Source: JAVBMU01 sp031551755 (GTDB lineage Bacteria > Actinomycetota > Actinomycetes > Actinomycetales > Cellulomonadaceae). From it: a DNA stretch of 9,960 nt. This document shows positions 1 to 7,777 of this stretch, piece by piece. Each line of letters starts with the position of its first letter. Positions within the stretch are counted from its first letter, which is position 1. Under the pieces are notes generated by a model. It saw only the letters and a program-made list of their open reading frames with translations. It was not told the origin of the DNA and did not search any database. A program made the translations under genes and the position numbers. Where the stretch lies: contig JAVBNE010000048.1 in NCBI GenBank assembly GCA_031551755.1, positions 1-9,960 on the forward strand, in the 5' to 3' direction.

Positions 1-133
1 GTTTATTTCAACCTCTAATATTACAGTTATTCGTTGTAATAATCCATATGGTATTGCAAACAATAAAATATATTCAACAAATATTTATAAATTTGTACAA
101 ATGTTTTAAAATGAAAAAACTCATTTTACATTG

Positions 134-160
134 CAAAAAAAGTATTTGGCCACCACAACC
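134..160 (-). repeat. Probable inner direct repeat of Tc1-A right end
   Basis: The motif AAAGTATTTGGCCACC lies about 30 bases past the transposase stop codon. Tc1 elements of the IR/DR type carry two such transposase-binding repeats at each end, the inner one close to the gene. The outer partner would lie beyond the window start, so this is an assignment by position and by resemblance to Tc1 ends. Confidence 0.5.
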
Positions 161-189
161 ACTTCGGTTTTCACTAACCATGCGTGAAT

Positions 190-966
190 TTAATACCTAG
201 TAGCCTCACCTTTTGCATTCACCACAGCTTGGATTTTTGGCATTGATTTTACTAAGTTCTCAGTTGTTTCTTTAGTGATTTCCAACCAGCACTTTTGAAG
301 ATTGTCTATTAACGCCTATCGTGAAGAGCACTTATATGTTCTTAATTTGGCTTCAAGAAGTGACCACAAATTTTCAATTGGGTTTATGTCAGGTGATTGA
401 GGAGGTGTGGGAAACAATTCCCTAGCATTATACAACAGCCATTCTTTGGTTTTCCTGGCTGTGTGCTTAGGATCATTGTCCTGTTGAAAGAAATAACTGT
501 TTTCAATGCCCAATTTTTGGACACTTTTGGCCAAATTGCCTCAGAGTATGTTGATGCACTTCTCTGCATTCATAATTACCATCAATTACAACAAGTTCAC
601 CAACCCCAGCAGCACTCATACAGCCCCACACCATGACATGGCCTCCACTGTGCTTCACTATTGGAGTTAAATTCTTGATGTCAAGAGCTGTGTTGGGTTT
701 TCTCCAAATAAATTTTCTGCCATCTGATCCAAAAAATTGAACTTAGATTCATCTGTAAATAGCACATTGTTCCAAAATTCCAAAGGCTTGTTAACATTAG
801 CATTGGCAAACTCCAATCTTTTTGTTCTGTTTTTTTTTCCACTGATGAAAAGCTTTTTCCTTGCTGTTCGAGCCTTATAGCCTGCTTTATGGAGCTGATT
901 TCTCACTGTTTGGGGTGTGACAACCTTTCCTGAAGTTAAAGCAAGCTGTTTGGCCATTTCTGGAGC
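190..966 (-). pseudogene. Tc1-A transposase, catalytic C-terminal part, broken
   Basis: Cut-and-paste transposase of the Tc1 family (DD34E RNase H-like fold), truncated at the N-terminus. Reading on the minus strand, the segments are: the end of the DNA-binding region (TPQTVRNQLHKAGYKAR), then EFWNNVLFTDESKFN with the first catalytic Asp, then the block VKHSGGHVMVWGCMSAAG near 605-660. The last segment has QQDNDPKHTA with the second Asp and SPDINPIENLW with the catalytic Glu. I count 34 residues between the Asp of QQD and the Glu, as expected for DD34E. The reading frame is broken by a frameshift after TDESKFN, at least one more near 535-600, and an in-frame TAG at 316-318. Beyond that TAG the same frame continues to a TAA at 190-192 with a normal Tc1 C-terminus (KGEATRY). 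A full family member has about 340 residues; roughly the first 100 are missing. Not functional as it stands. Confidence 0.9.
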
Positions 967-1230
967 AGCCCAGCATTCCATTCCATAAAGCATAGTTGGC
1001 CTCACCACTGTCCTATAGAATTTACTTTTCACCTTGATGAGCACCCACTTATCACCAAGGACCCCACTGGCTTGCCTCCATTTTGACCACCATGCTCGAA
1101 CTCTGTGGGTGACATCAGCATCAATATGCCCATTCCTCTGGAAAATGGACCCCAGGTATGTAAATTCCTCCACCTGCTTTACCAGCTGACCACTAAGGAG
1201 GACTTCTCCCACCTGTTGCTCCTCCCCCAC
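667..1230 (-). other. Chimeric open frame: LINE reverse transcriptase C-part fused to Tc1-A transposase
   Basis: A single 187-codon open frame crosses the LINE/Tc1 joint. Its first ~86 residues are LINE-type sequence downstream of the polymerase core: VEEFTYLGSIFQRNGHIDAD, then VRPTMLYGMECW. From about residue 90 it is Tc1 transposase (MAKQLALTSGKVVTPQTVR, then TDESKFN). The change falls at about 961-970, between ECW and MAKQL. The in-frame fusion is probably accidental: both parents are damaged elsewhere, the ATG is internal to the LINE frame, and the last ~20 residues after TDESKFN are out of the Tc1 frame. It matters as a precise marker of the junction, not as a likely protein. Confidence 0.6.
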
Positions 1231-2185
1231 TGGAAAGCCATATACTTGGTTTTCCCCTAATTAATCATCAACCCATTGGGCTCAAGGGCCTGTTGGAGCT
1301 GTCCCAGGTTGTGTTGGAGGTCTGCCCAGGTCTCCCCCTTTTGAGCCACATCATCAGCAAATAGCATCCACTGAGGGGCCTGTTCACCCACCCCTTGCAT
1401 CAGATCATTCATCAGCAGGAGGAAAAGGTAAGGACTGAGGGCCAAACTCTGGTGGACCCCTACTTTAACTGGGAAACTGTTGGTATACCCCAGGCTGTCT
1501 TGACTCTGGTCTGTGACCCATGGTACATGTCTTGAACTATTTTAATGTAGCCTACCCAGACACCATTATTGTATATTGCATCCCACAGTTTGGACCTGGA
1601 GGAGTGGTCATAGGCCTTCTCTACATCTACAAACGTAAGGTAGACGCCTTTCCTTGCCACCCTGTGCTTCTCCAACAATTTGCCTAAGGATGGAGATGGG
1701 TTCCATGGTGGAGTGTCCTGACCTAAACCTCAATTGATTTGCCCTGATACACCAGTCAACTATCCTCTCCCACATCTTCATGGTGTGGCTCATAAGTTTA
1801 ATGCCCCTGTAGTTCCCACAGTCCTGGATGTCCCCTTTCCGCTTGAAGATGGGGACCATCCAGCTTTCCCACCATTCATTTGACATGGGGTCACCTTCCA
1901 CTATATGGTTAAAGAGGCGCTGAAGCCACTGAATACCCTCTATCCCTTCCACCCTCCACACCTCTGCTGGAAGGCAGTCAGGGCGAACTGCCCACTTTGA
2001 TGCATCGCCTTGAGGGCCTGCTGAATCTCAACCTCACTAACTGGCTCCACTGGGCTCCTTACCACCTCCCTGGGGTACTCACTGTCATCTGTCCCATTGT
2101 TCAGAAGGGCCTGAAAATACTCCTCCCAATGCCTCTTATTTTGATGGGGGCCAAAGAGCACCATGCCATCCTTATCTTTCACCCA
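973..2185 (-). pseudogene. LINE reverse transcriptase domain, broken and C-terminally truncated
   Basis: RNA-dependent DNA polymerase of the LINE. Segments in minus-strand order: MKDKDGMVLFGPHQNKRHWEEYFQALLN near 2100-2182 (start of the RT region), WWESWMVPIFKRKGDIQDCGNYRGIKLMSH around 1800-1890, LRFRSGHSTMEPI near 1700-1740 (fingers), FVDVEKAYD at about 1607-1633 (motif A with a catalytic Asp), and ALSPYLFLLLMNDLM near 1400-1443. FADD lies at 1350-1361 (motif C with both catalytic Asp), then VEEFTYLGS and RPTMLYGMECW near 970-1170 (thumb-like region). Frameshifts separate the pieces near 1960, 1650, 1450 and 1250. The protein ends at ECW at the joint with Tc1-A; the rest of the C-terminus is missing. 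The catalytic residues are still readable, but the gene cannot give one continuous product. Confidence 0.88.
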
Positions 2186-2475
2186 AACTACTCAGTCAAT
2201 GTCCTTGCCCTGTCTCCCAAATTTCTGCTCACCAATACATCTACTTTTCCCCCTCTGCCATCCCTAGCCTTGTATGAAAATCCTCAAACTTCTGGTATTT
2301 AGCCAGAGCTACCTTACTTTTGGCTTCGATTTTCACCCTCTGGTTATAGATTCTAGTCTCTTCATTACCCTCCTCCTGCCATTGGTGGTATGCCACTTTC
2401 TTATCCCAGATAGCCCCTCCACCTCAGTATTCCACCACCAGGACTCCCTGGGAGGGTGGGAGCCCCCACCCTTGT

Positions 2476-3390
2476 TCATCCTAACACCATCTCCCCACAC
2501 TTTTGGAGCTGTGAGGCCACCTTCGCCCACATGTCATTGACAGGGCCCTCCCAGTCCCAGTCCACATATCGTTGTGGAGCAGACCTGAAGTCCTCCCCAC
2601 TACTCTGGAGACCCCACCAATGAATGACCTCCTCCACCTTCCCCTGGACCTCCCTCCATGCCTGCTTGATCTGGAGTTCCTGCATTAGATGCCTATGGGG
2701 CCCTAGAATGGTCTCACTGGGTAGGACCCAACAGTCCCTACACTCCCCCATATGGCTTTGCCTGACTAAGAAGTAATCAATCTGGGCCCACCCACTCCTG
2801 GTTTTGTAGGTCCCCAGGTGTTTGTCCCTTTTTGGAACAATGTGTTAACAACCACCTGGTCATGTGCCAGGGCTGCTTCTAAAATGTATTCACCCTCTGA
2901 ATTGCACTCCCCCAGGCTCCATGGACACCAACATATCCCTGGCTGTCCCTCCCAACATGACCATTGAGGTCCCCCCAACTACCAGGTGTTCTCTACCCTG
3001 CCTATTGAATGCCAAGGAGCAGCAAGTCAAACTCCTCCCAGAACTCCCACTTAGCCACCTCATCCAACCCAGCCTGGGGTCCATATGCACTAACAAGGTT
3101 GAAAATCAGGCCTCTCCAAGCTACCTTCACCACTATTAGGCGACTGTTGACCCTCCGAACTTCCACCACCCCATTATGGAAGTCACTATCTAGGACAATC
3201 CCCACCTGATTTCTCCTTCCACACTACCTGTATATATGAGCTTATAACCCTCCCCAATATCCTGAGACCTATTGCCCTTCCACCTGGTTTCCTGCAAAAA
3301 CCCCACCTTGATCTTCCTATCTTTGAGTCATTGTGCTACTTCCCCTGGCTTTTCAGTCAGACTATCCACATTCCAGGACCCAAACCTCAC
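2476..3390 (-). pseudogene. LINE apurinic/apyrimidinic-type endonuclease domain, broken
   Basis: N-terminal domain of the LINE protein; in intact elements it nicks target DNA to prime reverse transcription. Read down the minus strand across several frames: FGSWNVDSLTEKPGEV at about 3338-3384, QETRWKGN at 3274-3296 with the catalytic Glu, SAYGPQ at about 3073-3091, and GDLNGHVG at 2951-2974 with the Asp and Asn of the active site. Then come VVVNTLFQKGTNTW near 2800-2850 and GPHRHL near 2690-2700, which takes the place of the usual terminal SDH-type histidine motif. Breaks seen: TGA at 3328-3330 after GEVAQ, frame changes near 3200, 3000 and 2970, and another near 2760. After the domain, VLGVVRMNKGGG and ESWWWNTEVEG (about 2420-2500) match the linker that follows the endonuclease in RTE elements. 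Confidence 0.85.
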
Positions 3391-3399
3391 TCAAGTGCC

Positions 3400-4022
3400 C
3401 CCCCTGGCCTAACACCATCACTCCCGTCCTGCCCGCCCAGGATTCCTTGCCTGTAGCCATGGAAGGCTGTGCTACACCATTTTGGTGCCAGTTGTTGGGC
3501 CCTGTATGGGCCATGTTGACCATTTTTTATGAGTGGAGACCAGCCAACCTCACAACCACTGTTGGTACCTTCGCTGCCATGCCTGGGGAGGCAATACTTC
3601 TTACTGCGCTCAGAGGTACTTCTGTTGGCCAAAGTATAACCAGTGACCTCGCTATTGTCAAATCCAATGTGATCCATTGGTTTCAGAAAAGCTGTTCATA
3701 AGCCATGTTTTACATCCCCCAGTTCAGGCCATGGTTTCCCATGACCGGGAAGGGGGACTTGGGGGGGGGGGACAGCAGCCTACTTGGGTGGGGTCACTTC
3801 CCTTAAGGCAAGCACACGCTGTCGTAGGGCCAAAAGACCTCCCACCATCAGACAGAGTCCCTGGCGGCCTTGCACGACCCCCCATAGCAAGGCCTTATCA
3901 CCGGTTACTACTCTGTCTCGCACCTTTTTTGATAACCTGGAGCAGCACCCCCAGGGGTAATTGTTCTTGGGTGGCTGCCGGACCACCCCAACCCCTTTAG
4001 CCGCCCCGTACGACGTGCACAC
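3400..4022 (-). other. Probable LINE 5' region upstream of the endonuclease
   Basis: GC-rich stretch lying upstream of the endonuclease on the minus strand, with an 11-base G run at 3761-3771. Short open frames exist on both strands (for example 3780-4022 minus and 3333-3701 plus), but none shows a motif I recognise. A 5' untranslated region with promoter activity would be expected here in an intact RTE-like element; that is inferred from position and composition only. Confidence 0.45.
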
Positions 4023-4236
4023 GGGGGTATTACTGTGTACAGTTTTCTACAAGACTGTTATGCAATAGAAGCTTTATTTTGATCATGAATGGTGTTCAGT
4101 TGTTTTACTAAATAATTTACTGACATTTGTAAAAGGACCATTTTGTATTCATTTCTCACTGCCAGGGATTCATTGAGGTGAATAAAAGGTCGCCTCTCCA
4201 TGGCAACTGCCGATGGTTTTATTTTGAAACAAAAAA
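4023..4236. other. Unassigned AT-rich spacer
   Basis: No gene, repeat boundary or Tc1 sequence is recognisable between the LINE 5' region and the first SINE. In particular, the missing 5' half of Tc1-A is not here, which argues against a simple insertion of the LINE into Tc1-A. Confidence 0.5.
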
Positions 4237-4471
4237 GAGGTCATAGTGGCCTAGTGGGTTCGCCGACCATAATGATAATATCCAATTGGTTGGTTCGATC
4301 CCGCGCTGGTGCCGGTGGGATTTTTCGACTCCTGGTGCTCGACAAAAACCCTGCCGGCTTAAATACTGGGGGGCAGTTGCCCTGGAGAGGCGGCCTTAAA
4401 TCACTCGGCCAACAGTCACCCGTCCGCACCCTGCACAGCGGGAAAAAGGGGCGTAAATAGGAGGTTTTTTT
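4237..4471 (+). mobile_element. tRNA-derived SINE, copy 1
   Basis: Short interspersed element with an internal RNA polymerase III promoter: A box TGGCCTAGTGG at 4247-4257 and B box GGTTCGATCCC at 4292-4302. After the tRNA-like head comes a GC-rich body (about 4306-4445) that is nearly identical to copy 2 at 7534-7777, including 69 identical bases at 4374-4442. It ends in seven T residues at 4465-4471. The head diverges between the boxes. A clear target duplication is not evident: TTTTGAAAC-like sequence on the left resembles TTGAAAAAA about 10 bases after the tail, but the fit is poor. Open frames through this element (4200-4460 plus, 4241-4429 minus) are by-products of its GC-rich body. Confidence 0.88.
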
Positions 4472-5410
4472 ATACGAAGTGTTGAAAAAAAAACTTTACT
4501 AGCAGCAAGGTGAACTCGAACCAAAAATCCGTCACAATATTCTTACATTGCCGTAACTCTAATGGAGCATCGATAGTTGAAAAGCATAAAGTACCTTCAA
4601 TGACAGATATCGAATATTGGATCCATAGCATTGATATTATTTAATTATCGACCTATCGATTCGGAACCCTAAAATCGAATAATGTAGTCGTCCACCCAAG
4701 AAACAGAACGCTCAAATACTCTCGAAGACAACTGATTCTTGTCTCTGGTTCATCATACATGATTTTCACTAAATTTCATGGCGTGATTACAAATGATTGT
4801 CAAATGTGTCGCGTACATACTTTTTTATTGATCGAAGTTGGTTAGATCAGGGCTTCTTAAAGGAACTGATAAACAAGGCAGAGATGGAGTTTGCTTGGAT
4901 TTGTATGTTTCAATTCGAGTTAAGTAATGTTACATTCGACATCAAAATTCAATACCCACTATAACCACTTGATTATTGTTTTTCAGCGTTTTACCAATGA
5001 TTTCTTAATTAAATGACTGCTTAAAACTATTATGAGATTCTCTTTCATTGAATATTTTGTTGTAATTTATATCTAAATAACAAAATGCGAAAACGAAATT
5101 CGAGGAAACGGACGTTGAAATAATGCAATACAATATAAACTCCACACTCCACGTCAGAAAAGAGTTTATCGACTTTTGAATATGAAAGTTGTGATATGTA
5201 GGCCTATAGTATTCCTCTTCATCAATTTCTCACTTAGTTCCTGGTAAAGGCTGTTGTACACGAGAAACAAAACAAATATATCTGGAAAACTAGTTTCTGT
5301 ATAGAGAGAAAACGAGTCCCATTCATTTCTATTTCTTTAGAAATTCACCTGCCCCTCTCCAACCCGTCCCGTCCCGAATACCGTAGCTCCGATCCGGCCT
5401 CTGGCAGACA
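4472..5410. other. Gene-free AT-rich stretch
   Basis: No long open frame, transposon end or RNA gene is recognisable. A short GC-rich patch with pyrimidine repeats occurs at about 5348-5405. It could be intergenic or intronic host DNA. Confidence 0.5.
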
Positions 5411-6009
5411 TTGAAATGTGCGTTTCGTGGTATCAAATTTAGGGACAGGAAAATAACCCTGAAAGTCAAACAAAAAACAATGAGATCAGTTCAGCAATGC
5501 ACTATATACGTCTTCAACGAATACTTTGACTATATTATCAATTACGAATTTTCAAATTTATTTCAACACTCTATTGTCTTCATCGACCTTTTTAACTATC
5601 CATATGTAGCGGTAGGACCACGTGGTGTCCTTGGACAACTTGGAAAACAAGGTCACCACTTCCTCAAGTGAAAGACACTCTTTTCATCAATAAAATGTGG
5701 CTAGTCCCTTATATAAAAATGCTGTTGTGCGGTGCGCAGTTTGCACACCCGCTTGGGGCAATCTTGAATAGTAATACGATTCAAAACAAAGATTGTATTT
5801 TCCCTTCATGTTGGCCAAGTTCCAGACTACCGCTTGAACCATACCTTTTTTTAATTAGTCGGATGGTTCAAGTGCAACCCAACGTAAAAGTTAACCCATC
5901 GATTGAACAGCATCACCTTCACAAAACGCCTCCACCCACTCCCAAGCTAGTCCCCCCGCCATCACTAAGGCTCTTGGGATGGGGGGGGGTCTATCTACCT
6001 CTCTTGTAG
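5411..6009 (+). other. Two short unrecognised open frames, probably not genes
   Basis: Two open frames overlap end to end: 5411-5671 (86 codons) and 5668-6009 (113 codons). Neither shows a domain, signal peptide or family motif that I recognise. The second ends in a proline-rich stretch produced by C- and G-rich low-complexity DNA around 5928-5990. Within it, CTTGAACCA at 5833-5841 and TGGTTCAAG at 5864-5872 form a perfect 9-bp inverted repeat. The sequence ACCACGTGGT at 5617-5626 is a perfect palindrome containing an E-box core CACGTG. I see no splice-site or codon evidence strong enough to call an exon. Listed so the stretch is accounted for. Confidence 0.2.
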
Positions 6010-6118
6010 GCCCTCTACCTCATACTAGCTACACCCTCTGCTATTATGATACTGTTGTCCTATTGTACCATCTAAGGGTTGCGTTTACTCACTCTCTCTG
6101 GTAGGCCTATGCCTTTAA

Positions 6119-6152
6119 ACCCTTAGCTACTATCATGGGTCAAAAATGACCC
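6119..6152 (+). repeat. Left terminal plus subterminal inverted repeat of the piggyBac-like element
   Basis: Starts right after TTAA. The terminal part ACCCTTAGCTACTATCATG pairs with the right terminus at 7509-7527, and the overlapping part at 6130-6152 pairs with 7464-7486. It includes the small hairpin GGGTCAAAAATGACCC (6137-6152), with a 6-bp stem and a 4-base loop. Confidence 0.75.
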
Positions 6153-6526
6153 CGAGGGAAACGTTTTCTGGATATTGAGCCTAAACTGTGATAAGTAGAA
6201 TCGTGATATAGCTTGTATTCTGAAATCTGCATATGCCCTATTTAAATTCATATGGACCCTGGTCAAAGCAGTTGATTTATTGTTGTCAGCTGAGCTCATA
6301 GTTGATCATGGGTCAAAATTAACCCATGATAGTTGTAACATAATAGGAAATTTTCATCTGTGGAATTAAAAGTGGGATTTCTGGTTTCTTTCAGAATGGT
6401 ATGAAATAAAATGTATTGTCCTAAAAATTATCAAAGGTTTTAAGGGCTATCATGTGAACAATTGGGGTGTAAATGCCCATCACATATATAAAATTGAATA
6501 GCATCAATAGTTGATCAGATAACTTT

Positions 6527-6994
6527 CAAGTAAACCTAGCCAAGTGTTAAACCCCTCTTTCACTCAACTACGGTACAAATTTAGCACTACTCAAACTATT
6601 TGACCTGTGTTTTTCCAGTGTTTGCCACTAAGGGGTTTAAGGCTAGTTTACGACCTCCCAAACATTTCCGCATTGTAGGCTTTCCAGAAGTACACTCGTG
6701 TGCTGCTGGAATGCCTCTGAACCTTCGTCAATATCTGTCACAGTATGGACAAAGATGAGGTCACTCTCCTATAAGAGTTGTTGCATCGTCATGTTTATTT
6801 TCAGAGATAATTGTTGGGCAAAATCCCATATGACCCATGAAAGCATACCCTCATGAAATTTTTGGGAGGTTCTAAACTAGCCTTTAACCCATTAGTGGGA
6901 AAATGGAAAAACACAGGTTGAGTAGTTTTAGTAGTACTACACTTGTAAGAAATGTGCGGGAAATTGGAGATAAATGCTGGGCTAGGTTAACTTG
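6527..6994. repeat. Long imperfect inverted repeat (foldback) inside the piggyBac-like element
   Basis: The left arm 6527-6668 is complementary in order to the right arm 6855-6994, with a loop of 186 bases. Anchors: CAAGTAAACCTAGCC (6527-6541) pairs with 6980-6994 at 14 of 15; ACCTGTGTTTTTCCA (6603-6617) pairs perfectly with 6904-6918; 6625-6668 pairs with 6855-6898 at 39 of 44. Between the anchors the arms have diverged. A transcript across this region could fold into a hairpin of about 140 bp with bulges. Confidence 0.8.
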
Positions 6995-7127
6995 TTAGTG
7001 CATTTTCAGGTTTTGGGGTAGTCCTGGCTTACCACTGGGACAGGTAATGTCTTATTTCAATTAAACCTTAAATGTGAAAAGTGCTCAAATACAGTTTCAC
7101 TAGCTCCTTAAAAGTGTTTTCCAAGAA

Positions 7128-7364
7128 ATGCAATTTTATTTATGGCCAGATGAACCACCTCCAGAAATTTACTGTATCATCTCTACGACAATGTTTTTAC
7201 TTCAATACAATTGTTGTTTACTGGAGTGTCAGCAACCATTTGACCTGAACTCTGGACAAATTTACCAATCTCCACTGTGGATTTTAGCTGAAGATGGAAA
7301 AGTCATTGCAGGTTTTGGAAAATTTTACAATAAAATATTGTTCTATTCTCATTCATATCACTGA
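7128..7364 (+). other. Short open frame inside the piggyBac-like element, unrecognised
   Basis: A 78-codon frame starting at an ATG at 7128. I see no transposase motif and no cysteine-rich C-terminal finger of the piggyBac type. It could be a remnant of captured sequence or chance; codon content is T- and A-rich like the surroundings. I do not call it a gene. Confidence 0.15.
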
Positions 7365-7463
7365 ATTTCAGCTAAACAATCAAAAGATGTGTATAAATTA
7401 AATTCATTTAGTTTTCACTTGAAAATCTTCGTGGTTTATTTTACAGCAATTACTAAAAATCAA

Positions 7464-7527
7464 GGGTCAAATTTGACCCATGATAGTGAGAATGCATATT
7501 GAAAAAAACATGATAGTAGTTAAGGGC
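7464..7527 (-). repeat. Right terminal and subterminal inverted repeats of the piggyBac-like element
   Basis: The terminal repeat is at 7509-7527, next to TTAA at 7528-7531. The subterminal repeat at 7464-7486 contains the perfect 16-bp palindrome GGGTCAAATTTGACCC (7464-7479) followed by ATGATAG. The spacer between the two repeats makes this end about 30 bp longer than the left end. Confidence 0.75.
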
Positions 7528-7533
7528 TTAACA
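7518..7533 (+). repeat. Target site duplication, left copy, of SINE copy 2
   Basis: AGTTAAGGGCTTAACA precedes the SINE and AGTTAAGGGTTTAACA follows it at 7778-7793: 15 of 16 identical. The duplicated sequence is the end of the piggyBac-like right repeat together with its TTAA site, so the SINE landed after the DNA transposon. Confidence 0.9.
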
Positions 7534-7777
7534 GAGGTTCCAGTGGCCTAGTGGGTTCGCCGACCGTCTTGTGGCGTAGGCTACAAGTGATTGGTTCGAT
7601 CCCGCGTTGGTGCCGGTGGGGTTTTTCGACTCCTGGTGCTCGACAAAAAAAACCTTGCCGGCTTAAATACTGGGGGCAGTTGCCCTGGAGAGGCGGCCTT
7701 AAATCACTCGGCCAACAGTCACCCGTCCGCACCCTGCACAGCGGGGAAAAAGGGACGTAAAATAGGAGTTTTTTTTT
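7534..7777 (+). mobile_element. tRNA-derived SINE, copy 2, with target duplication
   Basis: Same family as copy 1. A box TGGCCTAGTGG at 7544-7554, B box GGTTCGATCCC at 7593-7603, then the conserved body, with 7677-7745 identical to 4374-4442. It ends in nine T residues (7769-7777). The 16-bp duplications at 7518-7533 and 7778-7793 mark the exact ends, giving an element of 244 bp beginning GAGGTTCCAGTGG. Placement by a LINE-encoded enzyme is the known mechanism for SINEs. There is no poly(A) tail on the plus strand; the terminal T run may serve both as a polymerase III terminator and as the 3' end used in retrotransposition. Confidence 0.93.

Larger units (their letters stand above)
1..966 (-). 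mobile_element. Tc1-A: 3' half of a Tc1/mariner-type DNA transposon
   Basis: Minus-strand remnant of a Tc1 transposon. It contains the transposase from just before the first catalytic Asp to the stop codon, followed on the minus strand by an AT-rich tail. A GTATTTGGCCACC motif near 142-160 resembles the inner direct repeat of Tc1 inverted repeats. The outer end of the element is not visible, so it probably continues beyond position 1. The 5' half, with the DNA-binding domain and left inverted repeat, is absent: near 961-970 the sequence changes abruptly to LINE reverse transcriptase. The family differs from the second Tc1 element in the window, whose repeats read GTATTGGGACAC. Confidence 0.88.
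967..4022 (-). mobile_element. RTE-like LINE retrotransposon, decayed and 3' truncated
   Basis: Non-LTR retrotransposon on the minus strand with the order endonuclease then reverse transcriptase, in one polyprotein-like gene. The motifs resemble the RTE clade: GSWNVDSLT and QETRWKGN in the endonuclease, FVDVEKAYD and FADD in the polymerase. The coding region runs from about 3390 down to 967 and stops at ECW, where RTE proteins normally continue for perhaps 80-100 residues, so the 3' end is lost at the Tc1 joint. Positions ~3400-4022 are GC-rich and lie upstream of the endonuclease, which fits a 5' untranslated or leader region. The exact 5' boundary is uncertain; composition turns AT-rich after about 4030. 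Many frameshifts indicate an old copy. Confidence 0.85.
6119..7527. mobile_element. piggyBac-like non-autonomous transposon
   Basis: A 1409-bp element bounded by TTAA at 6115-6118 and 7528-7531, the target site typical of piggyBac transposons. Its left end reads ACCCTTAGCTACTATCATG and its right end, reverse-complemented, reads GCCCTTAACTACTATCATG: 17 of 19 match. Inside each end lies a second inverted repeat, CTATCATGGGTCA(n)TGACCC, at 6130-6152 and 7464-7486 (21 of 23 match). It starts close to the left tip but about 30 bp further in at the right. This asymmetry matches the layout known for piggyBac itself, where the spacers are 3 and 31 bp. No transposase domain is visible, so the element would depend on an enzyme made elsewhere. 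One caveat: canonical piggyBac ends begin CCC directly after TTAA, whereas here one purine intervenes. Confidence 0.72.

Noticed and set aside
1997..2540. Plus-strand open frames opposite the LINE (also 2864-3139, 3009-3209, 3333-3701, 3677-4000)
   Set aside because: They are antisense shadows of the LINE coding region or of its GC-rich 5' region and carry no recognisable domain.
4023..4236. Missing 5' half of Tc1-A on the far side of the LINE
   Set aside because: No helix-turn-helix coding sequence or matching inverted repeat is visible here on either strand.
4247..4303. Genuine tRNA gene suggested by A and B boxes (also at 7544-7603)
   Set aside because: No acceptor stem or complete cloverleaf can be formed, and the element continues into a shared body with target duplications at copy 2, so it is a SINE head.
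4200..4460. Open frames on both strands across SINE copy 1 and, likewise, 7551-7779 across copy 2
   Set aside because: They follow the GC-rich non-coding SINE body; the real signals there are the polymerase III boxes.
7128..7364. piggyBac transposase fragment
   Set aside because: No catalytic aspartate context or cysteine-rich C-terminus is recognisable in the 78 codons.
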